Source of the DNA: Candidatus Mediterraneibacter intestinipullorum | Lineage (GTDB): Bacteria > Bacillota > Clostridia > Lachnospirales > Lachnospiraceae | Length of the DNA stretch: 64,000 nucleotides | Assembly: GCA_019118665.1 (NCBI GenBank) | Contig: DWYM01000093.1 | Span: 1-64,000 of the forward strand | Direction of reading: 5' to 3' | Part shown: positions 19,701 through 27,395 of the stretch, in pieces | Position numbering within the stretch: position 1 is the first letter of the stretch | Layout: each line of letters begins with the position of its first letter | Translations under genes and position numbers: made by a program | Notes under the pieces: model-generated | What the model saw: only the letters and a program-made list of their open reading frames with translations | Databases searched by the model: none | What the model was told of the DNA's origin: nothing

Positions 19701-21859
19701 ATATTGTACGCACTTACCGGCACGCCTACATTACCAGCCAAGTTATAACGGTTGAAGCTTCCTCCCCAGTCTGATGTCCAATTATTAATATCCTTTTGCA
19801 AACACTGAATAAGGATTTCCCCATTTCCGCCAAGAGATGTTCTTGTTATCCCTCTCTGATTCAGGCTCGACAAATCAACATAATATCTTTCAAAGTTCTT
19901 GCCCTCGGTAAAACTCTGTCCCTTACCTGCATAAATATCTACAGTCAGATATCCCGGCATGTATCGCCAAGCCAGAGGATGACCAGAACCATAATTTCGA
20001 GCTCCTCGCGCCGTCTCCAGGCGGAACCCAACGGATTCTCCAGGATAAAAATTACCCGTTGCAACTGTCGTCTTGCTCGTGTCTTCTGGGTTCAGGTAAG
20101 TGCCCTGATTGATATCATCACTCAGATCCGTCCTGTCTGTAAGGTTCCCGTACTTCATCTGCCTCATTTGCGTTGGGAGATCACTACTTGTTGCAGAATA
20201 CGGCCATGTATATGCATCAACATGTATATAGGTCCCGCCTCCCCCGGTGATCTGACCAAATCCACTGTTCCTCCAGTCACTATTGGGTTGAGTATAGGAA
20301 GTATATGTAGGACTTGTTGCCCAATGCTTAGTAGCCACACCTGTTCCTGCCAACAAGTCGGAAACGCTGTTGGTATTAACACTGTCGCCAGGTCCCTCTA
20401 CAAATCGGGTAAACAGACGGGTAATACCCATTTCCGTGTTTTGTACAGGCATTCCTTCATTTATCCAGAGACCGTAATATCTTGTCTCCAGATTTGTATC
20501 CCAACCAAAATTATGCATACGGATATCAATGTCCTGTGCAGGCATCTCAAAGATTACCTGATAACGCAGTGTACTGGTTGTTGATGCAATCTGCTCTGCA
20601 TTCGCTATCCAAGTGCCGTTTGATTTATCTTTCGCGATCGCGTCGTCATCTTCTGGTCTGACTAAACCGTAAGACGCGATAACCCTCGTGAACGAATCAC
20701 TCCACCCAGCATCGAACTCATAAAGGGCCATGAGCGCTGTCTGATACTCTGAAGGCAACTCGATGGTAGCGACTATCTTTTCTCCTGGTTTTACCTGTAT
20801 TGGATCTACAAGATCTCCAGCACCTTCATAAGACGTTCCGTTTACCAGAAGGCTGAAATCAATGGAGCTCGGCAAAAAGCCGATCGTGTATGTATCGCTT
20901 GTATCCAGTGCGTAATAGAAACGGACTGACGTAGTATCTGTATCCAGCAGGTAACCTGCCTCTATATTTCCATAAGGATTTCCCTGTTCTGTATTATCTT
21001 CTGTGGTGTAGTACCAGTCATACCCGGTCCCATCTGACTTCTCTATCGGATAGAGTCCTGTGATAAATACAGGGGCACTCTCGTCACCGCCCGCGATAAT
21101 GATCCCTGCTCTGGAAAAACTCCTCTGTACAGTCGTGCCGGTGCCGGTAATCGTTTGTTCAAATGATGGGATCTCTACTGTGTCAAATGAGCCACCTTCA
21201 AACGTGTAGGTGCCACTTGTATTAAGATTCGATATTAGCAATTCATCAGCATACTGTCCCACATTTATAGCGGCGGTAGTTGTTGCCCTTGCCGCCTGGA
21301 TTCCTTCCAGGGATTCTTCCAACACGTTCAGCGGTAATGCGGCAGGTGTTTCCTCCGATGCTGCCGGCTGCTGTGAAGCTGCCGCTTCATTTGCCGCTGA
21401 TACGGAAGAGGTTTCAGACGTCTTTGTCTCAATCTGATCTACTGTCACAGTTACCTTTTCTTCTTTATCCATCTGCTTTCCGTTCTGGGAAGCTGTCTCC
21501 TTATAGGTCAGGATATATGTATAGGTACCATTCTCTGTCACCGTTGTTTCAAACTCAGAGGGATCAAAGGTGTTCCCTTCTTCGTCCTTCAGCTCCCCAA
21601 GAGTGATCCCTGCGCCCACACTGTCCGTGTTCCCTTTCAGCACAGCCTGGGCTTTCCCTTCTGAATAGCTGACATCGATCTGGTATCCGCTGGTCTCCTT
21701 TGCAAACACAGCTTCCAGTCCGGACAGTTCAATCCCTGTCAAAATGGTTACGGCCGCTACCAATACCGCCAGCATCCTGTGCCACAGCAGGTGTCCGCTC
21801 CTCTGTTCTGTTCTCTTACCGCCTCTGTACGGCTTCCTTCTTCTTTCATAAGATTTCAT
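16712..21859 (-). CDS. Giant (1715 aa) secreted surface protein/adhesin candidate
   Basis: N-terminal signal HRMLAVLVAAVTILTGIELSGLEAVFA; beta-rich repetitive extracellular sequence; no C-terminal anchor seen. Confidence 0.7.
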   Translation of the reverse strand: MKSYERRRKPYRGGKRTEQRSGHLLWHRMLAVLVAAVTILTGIELSGLEAVFAKETSGYQIDVSYSEGKAQAVLKGNTDSVGAGITLGELKDEEGNTFDPSEFETTVTENGTYTYILTYKETASQNGKQMDKEEKVTVTVDQIETKTSETSSVSAANEAAASQQPAASEETPAALPLNVLEESLEGIQAARATTTAAINVGQYADELLISNLNTSGTYTFEGGSFDTVEIPSFEQTITGTGTTVQRSFSRAGIIIAGGDESAPVFITGLYPIEKSDGTGYDWYYTTEDNTEQGNPYGNIEAGYLLDTDTTSVRFYYALDTSDTYTIGFLPSSIDFSLLVNGTSYEGAGDLVDPIQVKPGEKIVATIELPSEYQTALMALYEFDAGWSDSFTRVIASYGLVRPEDDDAIAKDKSNGTWIANAEQIASTTSTLRYQVIFEMPAQDIDIRMHNFGWDTNLETRYYGLWINEGMPVQNTEMGITRLFTRFVEGPGDSVNTNSVSDLLAGTGVATKHWATSPTYTSYTQPNSDWRNSGFGQITGGGGTYIHVDAYTWPYSATSSDLPTQMRQMKYGNLTDRTDLSDDINQGTYLNPEDTSKTTVATGNFYPGESVGFRLETARGARNYGSGHPLAWRYMPGYLTVDIYAGKGQSFTEGKNFERYYVDLSSLNQRGITRTSLGGNGEILIQCLQKDINNWTSDWGGSFNRYNLAGNVGVPVSAYNITVNGMTRPFKIIYNHYSSVQENYRVSSMTGVEDGTLATSGIGNASNVNGSYIYLKKDQNSARQGYYPLTEEYFFIRAEQPNGGFRIGLKPSEGYSVPTITTKKADGTVITSGSNGYSLSAPTLENGRYVYTLSLSGSATAELRTMDIVAAPVSFGVEYWYNNKRYDSANLTLAYDQTENALIGLNVPANISAGNFFSGFKLTVEGGSKTITIDPTSGGNWQPGDIINVRSIYQQMSEQGALSNSTNYTIKLTAQTSTTGGVWLNAGYTVYKQSGWFSGTEYSNTNFADRESGSVSGLAGGSVLFTGYKDQFTNGTNKYLLDEEKSTFSGNMPSNVDQSGTEIGKFYYLNAATVQIYVPTDLTDINAETTNINKWNTDNANVYYTGVQGKSNVVDLSSIMLPAEANGKELQGWRIVKGSTTTGTSEQIQVYNYEISAGASSTLDLNTLGTTAGDAANAGRAAWEAIFGKGASPDRTNGSGTITLIPYYVDGTKPIRSPDGGTSQTVKFYRDNSFSVTFVMEGEVTASNALAQYAVYRSQAEESGTPLRSVAVGTVDLFSKTSTKVVSDSYYPVLKDGNVTINQTYDAEAKQTTITLTLTNINEQGTDRTYRVYLWNQANGPLTTPNGALSDAGWRDGPPASLTSGSYQYIDTQVYRVPQVYNQSADTTVTVDEKALFYENQGIKVTGTFKLEGDDNDSSPNANNKESIQALLKESAFSGDLKVALYKKNPNTASWENQNYQLFGMVTTSDQDSDSDGFLDLSITDLKNTIDRNSVRIEPVEGSNKSFTISFTKTGNVTHNNDDGAQYLIFAWTDTNNTNPPANWGTTTDVDGNTDLNSIGIPGVKTTMTGILGSQIKSMISFPQKVTMSDSADRYIYSSNEKITLEPIADAELPDPDPGVDVTILDLKSSQTFDISRNNNSETIALKAFTGTRDKSGSDISENGGKVGTMKFSTGSGSTQNTLPLYFKSENMVTGIVNGDPFTGRITFQFSKAAGN

Positions 21860-21882
21860 GTCGCTGCCTCACCTCTTACCTT

Positions 21883-22350
21883 TTATTCGACTTTCTGGTT
21901 GATAAATTCTTCTCCGGTATCCGCGTTAAGCCAAATCTGGTATGTTTCTTTCCCCTTATCGGCTTGAACTACCCAGTATTTCACACCTTCGTGTTCACGG
22001 ATATCGCATGCTCCGATCTCCGCTTCCTCCCCAAGACTACCAAGAGCCATCTCTCTGGCCTGATCTCTTGTTATCGTCACGGAGCTTTCTTCCGCCAGGA
22101 TCTCTCCTATATTGACTTCCATCACTCCGTTCTCTGTCACGGTCACACCGGTCTGAGCTTCCAGCTGTTCTTTTTCCTCTTCTGTCAATTCTGTTTTGGC
22201 AGGTGCTTCTGAGGCAACCTCTCTTACCTCTTCCGATATGTCTTCCTCATTACCTACGATATCGTATTGTGTATACATATATATACCGGCTCCCGCGACC
22301 AGCGCTGCCGTCAATGTCGACATGAACAGGGCTTTTTTCTGGTGTTTCAT
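21883..22350 (-). CDS. PepSY-domain membrane protein
   Basis: N-terminal TM; ITRDQAREMALGSLGEEAEIGACDIREHEGVKYWVVQADKGKETYQIWLNADTGEEF. Confidence 0.75.
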   Translation of the reverse strand: MKHQKKALFMSTLTAALVAGAGIYMYTQYDIVGNEEDISEEVREVASEAPAKTELTEEEKEQLEAQTGVTVTENGVMEVNIGEILAEESSVTITRDQAREMALGSLGEEAEIGACDIREHEGVKYWVVQADKGKETYQIWLNADTGEEFINQKVE

Positions 22351-22373
22351 ATATTTCCGCCTTTCCTGTTTCC

Positions 22374-22889
22374 TCAATTCACCAGTGTCTCCTTCTGAAC
22401 CGCAAACTCTCTCTGAACGCCATCAGCACCTCTCCCGAACCCCACAGCGGGACCGTGGTCGATCCGGCGCTCGATCTCCTCCTCACTCATGTCCTCCAGG
22501 AGACTCGCTATGGTTACTCCGCTCAAGAAATTCTCCCATTTTTTCTGCATCACCGAGTAGCACTTATGTACAGTACAGTAAAACGCGGCGTCCCGCCCAC
22601 AATAACTGTCCCCTTCCAGACATCTGTTGAGAACGACAGTTCCTTCCACTAACAGCACCACATCATAGAGCCGTATGCTCTCCGGCGCTCTGCCAAGACC
22701 GTATCCGCCATTCTTCCCTCTGTGGCTGGTGATCAGTCCTTCGTTGCGAAGCGCCAGCCCTATGCGGTTTAAATATTTTTCTGGTATCTCCATCGCTTCC
22801 GCGATCTCAGCGATGGGCACGACCCTGCCCTCTCTCGCCAGATACGTCAGGATGCGGACGGCATAGTCTGTCGTCAGTTTTAGCTGCAT
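22374..22889 (-). CDS. Rrf2-family transcriptional regulator
   Basis: MQLKLTTDYAVRILTYLAREGRVVPIAEIAEAMEIPEKYLNRIGLALRNEGLITSHRGKNGGYGL; Cys-rich CLEGDSYCGRDAAFYCTVHKCY; start after GAGGAAAAGG RBS. Confidence 0.9.
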   Translation of the reverse strand: MQLKLTTDYAVRILTYLAREGRVVPIAEIAEAMEIPEKYLNRIGLALRNEGLITSHRGKNGGYGLGRAPESIRLYDVVLLVEGTVVLNRCLEGDSYCGRDAAFYCTVHKCYSVMQKKWENFLSGVTIASLLEDMSEEEIERRIDHGPAVGFGRGADGVQREFAVQKETLVN

Positions 22890-23039
22890 AGTCCTTTTCC
22901 TCTCTATAGTCTTTCTTTTCTCTATAAAGGATGCCGCATATTTCACTGCGTGTTCTGATACCTTCATTCATATCCAATTTATCAGGTATTGCTTGATCTT
23001 ATAAAAACATAAATACCTATGCAGCTGTCACCCGGCCTG

Positions 23040-23065
23040 CACCACATAATCGGAATTATGTGGTA
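23040..23065 (+). repeat. Left inverted repeat of the invertible element
   Basis: CACCACATAATCGGAATTATGTGGTA. Confidence 0.95.
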
Positions 23066-23235
23066 GATATGACACCGCGGCAGCTCCATGGGCAGTTGTA
23101 AGTCGGATCATTGAGCTAAAAAACATAGAACAAAGGCATAAAAAGAAATCCTTGCCTGTTTTTCACGACAAAAAACGGAAAAGGATGACTTTTTGCTGCC
23201 CATTTTGACAAAATCAAAAAAATTTTATTTGCCTC

Positions 23236-23264
23236 TTGTCAAAATCAATCGATCCATGTATAAT
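23236..23264 (+). promoter_or_regulatory. Sigma-A type promoter inside the invertible segment
   Basis: TTGTCA (23236-23241), 17-bp spacer, TATAAT (23259-23264). Confidence 0.85.
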
Positions 23265-23302
23265 ATAAAAAACAATTATCTATGTAGATCATCCATTCGG
23301 TA

Positions 23303-23328
23303 TACCACATAATTCCGATTATGTGGTG
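23303..23328 (-). repeat. Right inverted repeat of the invertible element
   Basis: TACCACATAATTCCGATTATGTGGTG, exact reverse complement of 23040-23065. Confidence 0.95.
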
Positions 23329-23336
23329 TTTTTTAT
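23305..23336 (+). terminator. Right recombination site doubling as intrinsic terminator
   Basis: 10-bp stem with TCCG loop followed by GTTTTTTATTTTC. Confidence 0.65.
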
Positions 23337-23346
23337 TTTCCCCCTT

Positions 23347-24171
23347 TTATATTACTAATCCCAGAGCGTCCATACGTTTCCGTGGTTCATGATCTGAGGA
23401 CATGACATAGATCCTTGTGGTGTTGATGCTGCTGTGTCCCAAAATGTCCGCCAGTCTTGCGATATCCTTATCAATCTTGTAAAAGCACCGGGCGAACAGA
23501 TGCCGCAGGTTGTGAGGGAATACCTTCTGCCGGGCCACACCCGCGTCTTTACACAGAGCCTTCATCATCTTCCAGATGTTTGACCGGTCCAGTGGGTTGC
23601 CGTTTTTTGTGACGAATACCGGGCCGGATGAGATTTTTCCTCTTCTAAGGTATTCTTTGAGCGCTTTTCTTAATTTCCCAGAAATAAGGACCACACGGAT
23701 CTTGCCCTTGAGCCGGATCGCTGCCTCTCCCTGTTCTACAGCTTCGACAGTGATATACTTCAGCTCCGACACCCGGATGCCGGTGCCGCAGATGGTCTCT
23801 AAAAGCAGCCGCAGCTTTTCGTTCTTCTTTTGCCTTGCCGCTTCCAAAAGTCGGAGATATTCCGCCTTGCTCAACTCCTTTTCCCGGGGAAGGAAAGGCC
23901 GCTTCTGGATCCGCAGCCGCTTCACCCGCAAGTCCTCTCGTCCTAAATAAGAAAAGAAGCCGTTTAAGGCCGCCAGCTTGACATTGACGCTGCCGGCACG
24001 GTGTTTAGACTGCAGCTCCTCTTTGTACCGGAGTGCCAGCTCCCTTGTGAGTTCCTGACCCTTTGCGAAGCTTAAAAAGTGCAGGATGTCCCTTTTGTAT
24101 TGACGCCGGGTCGCCTCGCTTTTTTCCTCCTGTTCTAAATATTTGATATACTGTTTTACCCTTTCTTCCAT
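23347..24171 (-). CDS. Tyrosine recombinase (candidate DNA invertase)
   Basis: N-terminal core-binding domain; catalytic residues in GTGIRVSELKYI, HNLRHLFA, LGHSSINTTRIYV. Confidence 0.9.
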   Translation of the reverse strand: MEERVKQYIKYLEQEEKSEATRRQYKRDILHFLSFAKGQELTRELALRYKEELQSKHRAGSVNVKLAALNGFFSYLGREDLRVKRLRIQKRPFLPREKELSKAEYLRLLEAARQKKNEKLRLLLETICGTGIRVSELKYITVEAVEQGEAAIRLKGKIRVVLISGKLRKALKEYLRRGKISSGPVFVTKNGNPLDRSNIWKMMKALCKDAGVARQKVFPHNLRHLFARCFYKIDKDIARLADILGHSSINTTRIYVMSSDHEPRKRMDALGLVI

Positions 24172-24266
24172 ATATATGCCTCCTGTTTGTTTTTCTTCAT
24201 ATTATTATCCCTCGAAGGCAATAGAAAAAACATCTGAAAGGCAATTCTTTGTCTGGACAGCAAAAA

Positions 24267-24325
24267 TCCGGGGAAATATAAAGGGAAGGACATGTGTTAT
24301 GTCCTTCCCTTTATATTTCCCCGGA
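24267..24325 (-). terminator. Terminator with 27-bp perfect stem overlapping the 3' end of the kinase gene
   Basis: TCCGGGGAAATATAAAGGGAAGGACAT-GTGTT-ATGTCCTTCCCTTTATATTTCCCCGGA; TTTTT follows on the minus strand. Confidence 0.8.
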
Positions 24326-25267
24326 TCCTGAAGGGGCGCCAAATCTATGTTCCATCAGCATGGTGAGATATTTTTCATACTCTGCCCCTTCATTCCTCGG
24401 CACTCCGTCCCTGACGGCATCCCGGATTGCCAGCTCGATCATTTCTCCTGCCAGCTTCATGTCTTCCGCAAGGTCATCTCCCCGCGCTTTTCCTCCCGCG
24501 ATCACGGAAGCAAACAGATCTCCTGTTCCTGAATAGCCCTCCCCGATGAACGGATGCGCGCGGAACTCTGCCCTGTCTTTTGTGACAGCGAGATTACCCA
24601 TCTTTTCCCTGCCGTCTGCTCTGTCTGTAAAGTGGATTCCGGTGACGACCACCTGTGACGGTCCGCCCTGCATCACATGCCGGGCAAGTTTTTCCGCTGT
24701 CTCCACGATCCTTTTTCCATCATTCCCTCTTCCATCCCGGAGAGCTCCCGCATTCTCATGCGCATGTGCCTCCTGCTCCGCTGCTCCTGCGTTTTTCGCG
24801 ATCTGACTGGGATCTGTGTCGGTCAACAGGCACAGCTCGGTCAGGTTCGGGGTAATAATATCCGCCCGCTGTACCAGACGTTTCATCTCCTCCTGAAACT
24901 CTGATGAGAAAATAGAGAACCTTTCACCATTGTCGCCCATGATCGGATCGACAAGGAGAAAGGTATCCTCTCTGTGAAATACGTCCAGAAAATCAATGGC
25001 TCTCCCGATCTGGAGGCAGCCTGACATAAATCCCATGTAGATTCCGTCAAACCGGACGTCCATCTTCTCCCATTCTCTCTGGATCTTCCCCATCTTATCC
25101 GTATAGTCGTCATAGAAATAGCTGGGGTAGCCGGTCTGCGCGCTCAAAACAGCCGTCGGCAGAGGACAGGGCTGCACTCCCATGGCAGCGATCACCGAGA
25201 CCGCCGCCGTAAGGGAACACCGCCCGAAACCGGACAGATCATTTATCACTGCGATCTTCTTTGTCAT
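24311..25267 (-). CDS. Pyridoxal/pyridoxamine kinase family protein
   Basis: MTKKIAVINDLSGFGRCSLTAAVSVIAAMGVQPCPLPTAVLSAQTGYPSY; LVDPIMGDNG; GTGDLFAS. Confidence 0.85.
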   Translation of the reverse strand: MTKKIAVINDLSGFGRCSLTAAVSVIAAMGVQPCPLPTAVLSAQTGYPSYFYDDYTDKMGKIQREWEKMDVRFDGIYMGFMSGCLQIGRAIDFLDVFHREDTFLLVDPIMGDNGERFSIFSSEFQEEMKRLVQRADIITPNLTELCLLTDTDPSQIAKNAGAAEQEAHAHENAGALRDGRGNDGKRIVETAEKLARHVMQGGPSQVVVTGIHFTDRADGREKMGNLAVTKDRAEFRAHPFIGEGYSGTGDLFASVIAGGKARGDDLAEDMKLAGEMIELAIRDAVRDGVPRNEGAEYEKYLTMLMEHRFGAPSGSGEI

Positions 25268-25330
25268 ACTTTTCTCCCATAAAGGGCTGACCCCTTTTGC
25301 CGCTGTTTTCACAATACTCTAAATCTTCTT

Positions 25331-27382
25331 CTAAATCTCAGTCCTGGCGATCGGCTTCAATACGGCCGCGGAGTGCCGCCCCATATTGATCACGATCTCG
25401 CCGTTTTCCACGATATATTCATCATAAGCGGTCGTATAGCCGTTCTCATAGGTATATATGAGCCGTTTCATCCTGCCTTCTTTCGGCATGCCGGACAGCC
25501 AGACAGGAACCGTCACCTCTTTCAGTTCCTTGCTGTTGTTGAGGACGACAACGATCTGTTCATCCCCCTGGAACCTTGCGTAAGCGAGAATATTATAGTC
25601 TGCGGTGAGGAGCTTGATGGATCCCTTCTTCAGCGGTGTTTCTTCTTTATGGATCCGGATCATCTCTTTGTGAAATTCCAGCAGTTCTTTATCTTCATTT
25701 CCCCATGGAAATGTCCGCCTGTTGTCCGGATCTGTGAATCCGCACACCCCGACCTCATCTCCGTAGTAGATCGTGGGCGCGCCCACCCAGGTCATCTGCA
25801 CTGTCACGGCCTCCCGCATGACCGCGTGGTTTACGCCTTCCTCAGCCGCCTTGGAACCCGCATGCTCCACACGCCCCACGATATGATTCGTGCGCGTAAG
25901 AAATCTGGAGTGATCGTGGTTGGACAGCTCATTCATCGCCACTTGAAGAGACGGCGTGAGCATGCTCGCCATGAAATGCCGCATGGCTCCCACGAAGTTG
26001 TCCGGATTGCCCCACAGATCAGTACGCCGCTCATCGCTGTGCTTTTCCATACCGGTGAGGAACCATGTGAGAGGCTCCATGAAGGCGTCATAATTCATGA
26101 CACTGTCCCATTCGTCTCCCTGGAGCCATTCAGCTGGATCGCCGTAGTGCTCCGCCAGTATGACCGCCTCCGGATTCGCCGCTTTTACTTCCTTGCGGAA
26201 GCGTTTCCAGAACATGTGGTTATACTCATTGCTGCACCCCAGATCCGCCGCAACATCAAGACGCCAGCCGTCAACATTATAGGGCGGAGAAACCCATTTC
26301 TTTCCAATGTCCATTATATATTGCTCAAGTTCCGGTGAATCTTCATATGAAAGCTTAGGGAGCGTATCATGTCCCCACCAGCCGTCATAGCTGCCATTAT
26401 ACGGCCATGCCTCGTTCCGGTTATCAGAAAAATGGAAAAATTCCCTGTATGGGCTGTCAGCGCTTACATATGCGCCCTTCGGATATTCGGGCTGCTGCTC
26501 ATAAATACGTTCCCGGTCCATCCACTTATTAAACGAACCGCAGTGATTGAACACTCCGTCCAGTATCACCCGCATCCCTCTCTTGTGCATCTCTTCTACC
26601 AGGCAGGCGAACAGCTTATTGCTCGCCTCCAGATTCCGGATATCTCCCGTCCGTTTCTGGTACTTTGTCGCATGGGCATTATCTCCGTTGCCTTCCGGAA
26701 GCGTTTCCCCTCCGTCCTCAACGATCTTACCATAATGAGGATCGATATAGTCATAGTCCTGGATATCATATTTATGATTGGAGGGCGACACGAACAGCGG
26801 ATTGAAGTAGATCACCTCCACACCCAGCTCCTGCAGATAATCCAGTTTATCCATAACTCCCTGGAGATCGCCTCCGTAAAAATTATGGATATCCCTCGCG
26901 GCAGGCACCTGGTTCCAGTCCCTTATCCTGGCGCTTGGCTCTCCGATATAAATATATTCCCTGTCCTCCACGTCATTAGAAGGGTCTCCATTACAAAAAC
27001 GATCCACAAAGATCTGGTACATGACCGCTCCCTTTGCCCAGTCAGGTGTGGAAAATCCGGGCACAATGGTAAACGCATAGTAATCTTCCCTGTGGTCTGA
27101 CACCCCATACCGGTTAAAATAACAGATCTGTTCACCTTTCTTTACTTCAAATGAATAACGGAAAGGCTCTGTCCCGAGCTGCCATTCGATCTCATAGAAA
27201 TCAAATTCATCCCCTGAGAGCACTTTCCACATCGCATGGCTGGATTCCCCGACAAGAAGATTCACTTCTTCCACATCATTATGTGCAGTCCGAAAGCGCA
27301 GGCGCACCACGGCGTTTGCCTCCGGCTCCGCCGGAATGACATAATCCTGCGTTCCATCACAGAACAGCGCGTCTCTGTTCAT
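25331..27382 (-). CDS. GH13 alpha-glycosidase (neopullulanase/cyclomaltodextrinase-like)
   Basis: DGVFNHCG, DGWRLDVAADLG, LAEHYGD, ELSNHDHSRF GH13 motifs. Confidence 0.9.
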   Translation of the reverse strand: MNRDALFCDGTQDYVIPAEPEANAVVRLRFRTAHNDVEEVNLLVGESSHAMWKVLSGDEFDFYEIEWQLGTEPFRYSFEVKKGEQICYFNRYGVSDHREDYYAFTIVPGFSTPDWAKGAVMYQIFVDRFCNGDPSNDVEDREYIYIGEPSARIRDWNQVPAARDIHNFYGGDLQGVMDKLDYLQELGVEVIYFNPLFVSPSNHKYDIQDYDYIDPHYGKIVEDGGETLPEGNGDNAHATKYQKRTGDIRNLEASNKLFACLVEEMHKRGMRVILDGVFNHCGSFNKWMDRERIYEQQPEYPKGAYVSADSPYREFFHFSDNRNEAWPYNGSYDGWWGHDTLPKLSYEDSPELEQYIMDIGKKWVSPPYNVDGWRLDVAADLGCSNEYNHMFWKRFRKEVKAANPEAVILAEHYGDPAEWLQGDEWDSVMNYDAFMEPLTWFLTGMEKHSDERRTDLWGNPDNFVGAMRHFMASMLTPSLQVAMNELSNHDHSRFLTRTNHIVGRVEHAGSKAAEEGVNHAVMREAVTVQMTWVGAPTIYYGDEVGVCGFTDPDNRRTFPWGNEDKELLEFHKEMIRIHKEETPLKKGSIKLLTADYNILAYARFQGDEQIVVVLNNSKELKEVTVPVWLSGMPKEGRMKRLIYTYENGYTTAYDEYIVENGEIVINMGRHSAAVLKPIARTEI

Positions 27383-27395
27383 AGATTAAGCCCCC

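Larger units (their letters stand above)
23040..23328. other. Putative invertible DNA element (promoter switch)
   Basis: Two perfect 26-bp inverted repeats flank 237 bp carrying an outward promoter, next to a tyrosine recombinase gene. Confidence 0.85.

Noticed and set aside
23347-24171. Recombinase as a prophage/ICE integrase
   Set aside because: No phage, conjugation or relaxase genes nearby; short inverted repeats with a promoter between them fit a DNA inversion system better than an attachment site.
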